A stretch of 27,705 nucleotides of DNA from JBGOTP01 sp041476545. Lineage in GTDB: Bacteria; Acidobacteriota; Vicinamibacteria; Vicinamibacterales; CAVVIG01. Position 1 is the stretch's first letter. Every line of letters starts with the position of its first letter. The stretch spans positions 1 through 27,705 of the forward strand of contig JBGOTP010000016.1 in assembly GCA_041476545.1 (NCBI GenBank), in the 5' to 3' direction. The notes under the pieces were generated by a model. That model saw nothing but the letters and a program-made list of their open reading frames with translations. It ran no database searches and was not told where the DNA came from. A program made the translations under genes and the position numbers. Shown here one piece after another: positions 22,995-27,705 of this stretch.

Positions 22995-23849
22995 ATGCTG
23001 CGCATCATCGCCAAGAGCCTGAAAACTGGAATCCTCACCGAGGCCAACCCGTTCGACGCCCACGCGTCGTTTGGATTCCCGGTCATCGACTTCAGCCGCT
23101 GCACGGCATGCGCCGCCTGTGCGCGCGCATGTCCGACCGGCGCGATCCAGGACGCGACGATTGAACCGGGCCGGAAGACACTCTCGTTGTCGTATGCCGC
23201 CTGCATCCAGTGCCGGGAATGCGTCACGGCGTGCCCCGAGCAAGCCATCAGTGTCTCGACGGACATCGAGGTCGCCACACACAGCCGCGAACAGCTTGCT
23301 CGGACGGCCTCGTTCGACATCGATCCGATCACTGGCAGAGGCACATTGCGCGAGATGGAAGTGCAAGCGGGTCTGAGCCTCGCGGAATCGGCCGCGCGGC
23401 TGCGCGAGCGCATCCGCGGCCGGCTCGGGCGGTCGCTCCACGTGCGCCAGGTGGACGCGGGGAGCTGCAACGGGTGCGAGCTGGAGATCGCCGCGACGAC
23501 CAATCCGCTCTACGACCTGGAACGCTTCGGCATCCACCTGGTCGCGAGTCCCCGGCATGCCGACGTCCTGCTCGTCACCGGGCCGGTGACACGGAACATG
23601 GAAATCGCGCTCCGAAGGACCTATGAAGCGGCGCCGGAGCCGCGCGTCGTCGTTGCCGTGGGCGCGTGCGGGTGCAGCGGTGGGATCTTCGGCGAGCGTA
23701 CGTATGCCGCTCTTGGCGGCGTCGACCGCGTCCTGCCCGTGGACGTGTACATCCCCGGCTGTCCGCCACGTCCCCAGGCGATTCTCAACGGACTGCTGGT
23801 GGCGATGGGCGTTCGAGAGGCGCGCGTCGGGCCTGAGTTCGGGAGATAG
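22995..23849 (+). CDS. Ferredoxin-NuoB-like Fe-S small subunit of Ehr-type complex
   Basis: A 284-residue fusion. The N-terminal part has two [4Fe-4S] motifs: C36-x2-C39-x2-C42-x3-C46-P and C70-x2-C73-x2-C76-x3-C80-P, as in NuoI/HyfH. The C-terminal part is NuoB/HyfI-like: S-C158-N-G-C161-E, then GACGCSGGIF (C225 and C227) and YIPGCPPRPQA (C256), so the ligands for the proximal cluster are intact. The two clusters plus the proximal one give an electron route of three [4Fe-4S] centres. In bacterial Hyf these are separate genes; here they are one polypeptide. It starts 18 bases after the large subunit, with AGGA near the ATG. The complex could accept electrons from a ferredoxin-like donor, but this is inferred. 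Confidence 0.92.
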   Translation: MLRIIAKSLKTGILTEANPFDAHASFGFPVIDFSRCTACAACARACPTGAIQDATIEPGRKTLSLSYAACIQCRECVTACPEQAISVSTDIEVATHSREQLARTASFDIDPITGRGTLREMEVQAGLSLAESAARLRERIRGRLGRSLHVRQVDAGSCNGCELEIAATTNPLYDLERFGIHLVASPRHADVLLVTGPVTRNMEIALRRTYEAAPEPRVVVAVGACGCSGGIFGERTYAALGGVDRVLPVDVYIPGCPPRPQAILNGLLVAMGVREARVGPEFGR

Positions 23850-23851
23850 CC

Positions 23852-25117
23852 ATGCGAAGGGAAGACGACCTCGATCGACTCCTCGACGCATATGGCGACC
23901 TGGCCGTGAAGATCGGCCTGAACCTTCGAGCTGGTCAGCGTCTGCTCATTGTTGGCCCGCTCGCGAACGGCGGCGTGTCGCTCCAGGCCGCGCCCCTCGT
24001 CCGTCACATCGCGGCGAGCGCGTATCGGGCTGGCGCGCGACTGGTGGAGGCCATATGGGGCGACGAGGCGCTGCAGTTGGTCCGCTTCGAGCACGCGCCG
24101 CGCGACTCGTTCGACCAGTACTCTGCGTGGTTCCCGAAGGCGCTCGTCGAGCACGTGGAAGCGGGGCACGCCGTCCTCTCGGTGTACGCCAACGATCCGG
24201 ATCACTTGAAACAGCAACCGCCCGATCTGATTGGTGCGCTCCAGCTGGCGACGGCGCAGAGCGCCCGCCCATTCCGCGAACTCATCTCGCGCAACGCCAC
24301 CAACTGGACCGTCGTCGCTGCAGCCGATGCGGGGTGGGCGGCGAAGGTGTTCCCCGATCTCCAGCCGGCCGATCAGGTTTCGCGATTGTGGGAGGCGATC
24401 GCCCGTCTGTGCCGCCTGGATCGTCCGGATCCGGTTGCCGCCTGGCGCGAACACCTCGAGGCGCTCGTCGCGCGGCGCGACGCGCTCAATGGCAAGCGGT
24501 ATGACGCGCTGAAGTACCGCGGGCCTGGAACCGAGCTGACGCTGGGCCTTCCGGCCGGGCACATCTGGGTCAGCGGCCAGTCGTTGAGCCGCTCTGGCAT
24601 TCTGTTCGCGCCGAATCTCCCAACTGAAGAAGTGTTCACGATGGCTCACAAGGATCGCGTCGATGGGACGGTCCGATCGACGAAGCCTCTGAGCTACGGC
24701 GGGACGTTGATTGAGGACTTCAGCCTGCGGTTTGCTGGCGGGCGGGTCGTCGACGTGAAGGCGGCGAAAGGCGAGCACATGCTTCGTCAGTTGGTGGGCA
24801 CCGACGAGGGCGCGGCGCGGCTCGGCGAAGTCGCGCTCGTGCCACATGGTTCGCCGGTGGCGCAATCGGGCCTCCTCTTCTACAACACGCTCTTCGACGA
24901 GAACGCTGCGAGCCACGTGGCGCTCGGATCGGCGTACCGCTTCACGGTCGAAGGCGGGGAGACAATGAGCGACGACGAGTTCGAGCGCGCGGGCGGCAAT
25001 CGCAGCGCCGTGCACTCCGACTTCATGATCGGGTCGGCGGAGCTCGACGTGGACGGAGTTCTCGCCGATGGTACGGTCGAACCGCTGATGCGCAGGGGTG
25101 AGTGGGCGAGGGGATGA
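23852..25117 (+). CDS. M29-family metallo-aminopeptidase
   Basis: A 421-residue cytosolic protein starting two bases after the stop of the small-subunit gene, so it belongs to the same operon. The family is M29 (thermophilic aminopeptidase AmpS/AmpT/PepS). The conserved metal-site residues are present: NLPTEEVFT with E259/E260, LGEVALVP with E326, NAASHVALG with H355, and AVHSDFMIGS with H388 and D390. The N-terminal domain has ALQLVRFEHAP and later the GTELTLGLPAGHIWVSG segment, both usual for M29. These enzymes remove N-terminal residues with two Co2+ or Zn2+ ions. Its link to the membrane complex is not understood. It is followed by an 8-bp repeat array. Confidence 0.92.
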   Translation: MRREDDLDRLLDAYGDLAVKIGLNLRAGQRLLIVGPLANGGVSLQAAPLVRHIAASAYRAGARLVEAIWGDEALQLVRFEHAPRDSFDQYSAWFPKALVEHVEAGHAVLSVYANDPDHLKQQPPDLIGALQLATAQSARPFRELISRNATNWTVVAAADAGWAAKVFPDLQPADQVSRLWEAIARLCRLDRPDPVAAWREHLEALVARRDALNGKRYDALKYRGPGTELTLGLPAGHIWVSGQSLSRSGILFAPNLPTEEVFTMAHKDRVDGTVRSTKPLSYGGTLIEDFSLRFAGGRVVDVKAAKGEHMLRQLVGTDEGAARLGEVALVPHGSPVAQSGLLFYNTLFDENAASHVALGSAYRFTVEGGETMSDDEFERAGGNRSAVHSDFMIGSAELDVDGVLADGTVEPLMRRGEWARG

Positions 25118-25124
25118 GGGGGAG

Positions 25125-25164
25125 ATTGGGTGATCGGGTGATTGGGTAATCGGGTAATTGGGTG
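25125..25164. repeat. 8-bp tandem repeat, five ATYGGGTR units
   Basis: Units ATTGGGTG, ATCGGGTG, ATTGGGTA, ATCGGGTA, ATTGGGTG run head to tail just after the aminopeptidase stop. T and C alternate at the third position, so a 16-base higher-order unit is also visible. It lies in a non-coding gap of 221 bases. It is not CRISPR: the units are too short and have no spacers. Confidence 0.9.
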
Positions 25165-25224
25165 ATGCTCTTGTGCGCGTGGCCGCTCGGTGGTAGTTTG
25201 AGGCTGGCGTACAGGGCGCCTCCC

Positions 25225-25332
25225 GTCCGCGGACAGGACTGAGTCCACCTGATCAGGTTGTCACACGTTTCGGATGTGATCGCCGAACCTCCTTGCCCGA
25301 TGCCAGCGGACCACGGGCTCTTTTTGAGGAGG
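25225..25332 (+). promoter_or_regulatory. Structured leader with terminator-like hairpin before an ankyrin gene
   Basis: The 114 bases before ATG 25339 hold successive foldable motifs: palindrome GTCCGCGGAC (25225-25234), hairpin GGAC-TGA-GTCC (25236-25246), palindrome ACCTGATCAGGT (25247-25258), hairpin TCACA...TGTGA (25261-25279), and GCCCG (25295-25299) with CGGGC (25314-25318) followed by TCTTTTT, which looks like an intrinsic terminator. The CCTCC at 25288-25292 is complementary to the GGAGG (25328-25332) of a strong ribosome-binding site, GAGGAGG. This could be an attenuator or riboswitch-like leader. It matches no family I can name. The motifs are seen; the function is inferred. Confidence 0.45.
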
Positions 25333-25338
25333 CTCATC

Positions 25339-26613
25339 ATGCCCGTTTGCCGCCTGCCCGTCCGCCCCGACCTCAAGCAACTTCATCGTCAGGCCAAGGA
25401 ACTGCTCCGCGCCCTCCATGCCGGCGATGCGAATGCGATCGGCCAATGGCGCGAACATCAACCCGAGTCGAGTGACCCCGCTGCCGCGAAGCTTGTCGAC
25501 GCGCAGCTCGTGCTCGCACGCAGCTACCAGGCTTCGAGCTGGACGAGGCTCGTCCACGCGGTGAAGCTCGCGGATGCGATCTGGCGCGATGACCTCAACA
25601 CCGTCCGCGCACTCATCACAGGGAATTCGGCGCTCATCCACGAGCACGTCTTGATTCGCACGGACAGCAACTGGGGTCCGCCGATGACGTACGCGGCGAA
25701 CCTGGGGCGCGATCGCCTCATCCGCCTCCTTCATAGCCATGGCGCGAAGGACCTCGAGCCGGCGGCCGGACGCGCCGCTCTTCAAGGCCACACCGACACG
25801 GTGCGCCTGATCTACGAACTGGCGGGGAAGCCGTTGTCACTCGATCAGCGGTCGCTCGCCGGTCCCGCGTACACGCTGAGCGTGGAAGGGACCGCAGTCC
25901 TCTTCGCGCTCGGTGCCCGCATTGTCGGGCCAGAGGGCGTGGACCGGAACGCCATGGAGCACCTCCTCGGGACCGACAGCCGCAACCCGCCGGCCAAGCA
26001 CCGCATCCTGGAGATGTATGTCGAGCAGGGCTTCGAGCCTCCCGACACGCCGGTGATGGCGCTCCATCGCGGCCGCATCGACCTGCTCGAGGCGCACCTC
26101 GCGCGCGTTCCGGATCTCCTCACGCGCACGTTCGACATCGCCGACGTCTTCCCGCTCGCCTCTGCCTGCGCCCGGGAGCTCTACACCGCTCAGGGGACGC
26201 CGGTGCACGGGACGACGCTCCTCCACCTCGCCGCCTACTTCGACGAGCTGGAGATCGCGGAGTGGCTGCTCGACCGTGGCATGGATCCGGATGCGCGGGG
26301 GGCGATCGACGCCGACGGCTTCGGCGGCTACACCGCGCTTTTTTCGACGGTCGTCTCCCAGCGGAACTTCTGGGTCAACCATGGCAAGGGACAGCCGGAC
26401 GAAGCGCGCTTCACGCGCCTCCTGCTGGACCGGGGCGCCGGCCCGAACGTCCGGGCGTCGCTCCGGGCGCGCCTCGAGGAGGGACACGGGGGCGGACCGC
26501 TTCGCGAGTACCGCGACGTGACGCCGCTCGGCTGGGGCGAGCGGTACGACGCGAGGATCTTCGTGAGCGGGGAGGCGCTGCGGCTGATCGAGGCGCGGGG
26601 CGGCGGTCGCTGA
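25339..26613 (+). CDS. Ankyrin-repeat protein, cytosolic
   Basis: A 424-residue protein starting at ATG 25339 with the strong ribosome-binding site GAGGAGG; the longer open frame to 25258 overlaps the structured leader. The N-terminus reads MPVCRLPVRPDLKQLHRQAK, the opening of an acidobacterial ankyrin family, followed by ELLRALHAGD and a helical segment to about residue 80. Ankyrin-like units include LNTVRALITGNSALIHEH, PPMTYAANLGRDRLIRLLHS, AALQGHTDTVRLIYELAG, TLLHLAAYFDELEIAEWLLD and a long form near GGYTALFSTVVSQRNFW. No signal peptide is seen, unlike the exported ankyrin protein at 7201. Its partner is unknown. It ends just before a broken APH-like gene. Confidence 0.85.
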   Translation: MPVCRLPVRPDLKQLHRQAKELLRALHAGDANAIGQWREHQPESSDPAAAKLVDAQLVLARSYQASSWTRLVHAVKLADAIWRDDLNTVRALITGNSALIHEHVLIRTDSNWGPPMTYAANLGRDRLIRLLHSHGAKDLEPAAGRAALQGHTDTVRLIYELAGKPLSLDQRSLAGPAYTLSVEGTAVLFALGARIVGPEGVDRNAMEHLLGTDSRNPPAKHRILEMYVEQGFEPPDTPVMALHRGRIDLLEAHLARVPDLLTRTFDIADVFPLASACARELYTAQGTPVHGTTLLHLAAYFDELEIAEWLLDRGMDPDARGAIDADGFGGYTALFSTVVSQRNFWVNHGKGQPDEARFTRLLLDRGAGPNVRASLRARLEEGHGGGPLREYRDVTPLGWGERYDARIFVSGEALRLIEARGGGR

Positions 26614-26616
26614 CCT

Positions 26617-27455
26617 ATGGACGATTGCAATCAGTTGGACACGGCGCAGGTCGCCGAGATCATTCGAGCACAGTTCCCCGATGTGTCCGCGTCCAGCGTC
26701 AGCTACCCCGGCGAGGGGTGCGACAGCTCAGCCTTTGAAGTGGACTCGCAGTGGGTCTTCCGGTTTCCCAAGCGCGCCGATGTCGAGCAACAGCTTCGTT
26801 TCCACGCTACTTTGGCGGGTACCCCAAGCTTCCCGGTGCGCCGGGCATCCGAGTGGACCCGGCCACAGTGCCATTCCAGAAGTGGGCGCCGACGCTCGGT
26901 CGATTCCTGTCGTGGCTGCACGCGTTCCCCATTCATGAGGCGATCAAGCTCGGAGTGAATCAGGAAGACATGGCTTCTTTGGTCGAAGAAGTCAGAGCGG
27001 ATGCTCTCGGCGATTTCGAGTGCCTCAATCAGGTCGCCCGGGACGCGCCGCTGGATGAATGGCACGCATATTTGACAGACGGACCGCCAACCTGCCAGCA
27101 GCCCTCGTCGACACAGGTTGTCGTGCATCGAGATCTCGCAGCCGAACACGTGTTGTGCGATACGACGAGGCAAACGCTGACAGGAATCATCGACTGGAGC
27201 GATATCGCGATCAGCGACGCCCTGGTCGACTTTGCCGGCATATTTCATTGGGGCGGCGAGGCATTCATCAACGCCGTGCTGGCCAGCTACGATGGTCCCG
27301 TTGACAGAGCCAGGCTGCCGCAGGCGCGATTTGTGGCGGCGTGTCGAGGCGTGGCGGACGTGGCGTTTGGTCTCGAATTGAGCCGGCGCGAGTACATCGA
27401 TGCGGGTATCCGTGCGCTCTCGCTTTGTGTGGGCGGCCATTCCGACGCTGGCTAA
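26617..27455 (+). pseudogene. Aminoglycoside phosphotransferase-like gene broken by deletion and frameshift
   Basis: The first part (from ATG 26617) reads in one frame as an APH-family N-terminal lobe, QLDTAQVAEIIRAQFPDVSA, then VSYPGEGCDSSAFEVDSQWV and FRFPKRADVEQQL. At about 26790-26800 homology moves to another frame (FPRYFGGYPKLPG), and the stretch of about 30 residues normally between these motifs is missing. The second part keeps the catalytic loop VVVHRDLAAEHVLCD and the Mg-binding GIIDWSDIAISDALVDFAGI. The likely cause is a deletion of length not divisible by three. The first frame runs on to a stop at 26958 without family resemblance. A full-length enzyme cannot be made without frameshifting. 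An assembly error is an alternative. The original substrate is unknown; the family also contains macrolide and homoserine kinases. Confidence 0.8.
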
Positions 27456-27510
27456 CACGCCCCATTGGAGCCGACGGCCCGACCGTCCGTGCGATTATGT
27501 CGCCAACGCG

Positions 27511-27705
27511 TTATCGCGGCTTCTGCGCATCGTCCAGTCGCGCGCCGCGAAGGATGTTGCCCACCGCGTAGTTCGCCTCCTGGCAAGCGTACTCGTAAAT
27601 TCGATAGTCATCGTCTCTCGTAAACGCCATCGACACCGTCCAGGGCTTCGTGTAGACGTTCGGATCCTCGATGGTCACGGTATAGCTGATCGTCCCGGCA
27701 TCCAC
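27511..27705 (-). CDS. C-terminal end of an acidobacterial exported-type protein, 5' end outside window
   Basis: The last 64 codons of a gene running in from the right edge. The frame is open to base 27705, so the apparent first codon GTG at the edge is not a true start. The visible sequence includes GTISYTVTIEDPNVYTKPWT and YRIYEYACQEANYAVGNILR, then GARLDDAQKPR. This C-terminal pattern (TKPW followed by YEYACxExNY and ILxGAR) is recurrent in a family of secreted acidobacterial proteins of unknown function. The gap 27456-27510 to the broken APH gene holds nothing recognised. The two genes converge. Confidence 0.75.
   Translation of the reverse strand: MDAGTISYTVTIEDPNVYTKPWTVSMAFTRDDDYRIYEYACQEANYAVGNILRGARLDDAQKPR

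Noticed and set aside
14147..23849. Functional [NiFe]-hydrogenase or formate hydrogenlyase
   Set aside because: The large subunit lacks all four cysteines for the NiFe centre, and no formate dehydrogenase or hyp gene is in the window.
14147..23849. Respiratory complex I (nuo) operon
   Set aside because: Gene order and subunit types (HyfB, HyfE, HyfF, NuoC-D fusion, NuoI-B fusion) are of the Hyf/Ehr type; NuoE, F, G, A and J are absent.
21669..23891. Long antisense open frame (740 codons) opposite the large and small subunits
   Set aside because: Biased Arg/Pro/Ala-rich composition and no domain; it is the usual shadow of high-GC coding sequence.
25125..25164. CRISPR array
   Set aside because: Units of 8 bases head to tail without spacers.
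25236..25262. TPP riboswitch-like CTGAG...ACCTGATCAGGTT
   Set aside because: Only fragments match; the downstream GCG-AGGGA part and the overall fold are missing, and the gene is unrelated to thiamine.

Overview
The window looks like a high-GC chromosomal segment of a soil-type Acidobacteriota, most likely Vicinamibacteria-like. This is inferred from gene content: a DUF1552/DUF1592 secreted pair, exported ankyrin proteins with Gly/Ala linkers, a DUF2934 protein, a long-form secreted cyclase, many GTG/TTG starts and 7-8 bp tandem repeats. No rRNA, tRNA, transposase or CRISPR array was seen.

Layout. 1-2087 (minus): a compact cluster of a six-helix membrane protein, a winged-helix regulator, a small retropepsin-like protease and a 2OG-Fe(II) oxygenase cut by the window edge. 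2159-3181 (plus): exported cyclase-family hydrolase. 3182-3753: non-coding stretch with a long inverted repeat and an 18-codon leader ORF coupled to an orphan ABC ATPase (3754-4569). 4579-6171 (minus): exported two-domain VOC protein and a small exported protein. 6172-6611: non-coding, with a 31-bp inverted repeat. 6612-7109 (plus): exported monohaem cytochrome c. 7201-12999 (minus): exported ankyrin protein, Tat-exported DUF1552 protein and DUF1592-type cytochrome. 13100-13638 (minus): small membrane protein and DUF2934 protein.

The centrepiece is 13744-25117 (plus). An ArsR-family regulator with a 7-4-7 palindrome upstream is followed by seven tightly packed genes: two HyfB-like antiporter subunits in tandem, HyfC-, HyfE- and HyfF-like membrane subunits, a NuoC-NuoD-like large subunit, and a ferredoxin-NuoB-like small subunit. 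An M29 aminopeptidase gene follows two bases later. The large subunit resembles group 4 [NiFe]-hydrogenases, but all four NiFe-binding cysteines are replaced (S228/T231 and S519/G522), and the protein ends at the Arg that would be the mature C-terminus after hydrogenase processing. The small subunit keeps its Fe-S cysteines. This is an energy-converting hydrogenase-related (Ehr-type) complex: probably an ion-translocating, Fe-S-containing membrane complex that does not make or use H2 and whose electron partner is unknown. The two HyfB copies are divergent at the N-terminus but 94-98% identical in DNA blocks towards the C-terminus, which suggests gene conversion.

25118-27705 holds an 8-bp tandem repeat, a structured leader with a terminator-like hairpin before a cytosolic ankyrin protein, a broken aminoglycoside-phosphotransferase-like gene, and the C-terminal end of a protein running off the window. 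Three unrelated genes (starts at 2159, 6171 and 6612) have a TATAAT/TAGAAT box only 6-7 bases before the start codon, which suggests leaderless transcripts.
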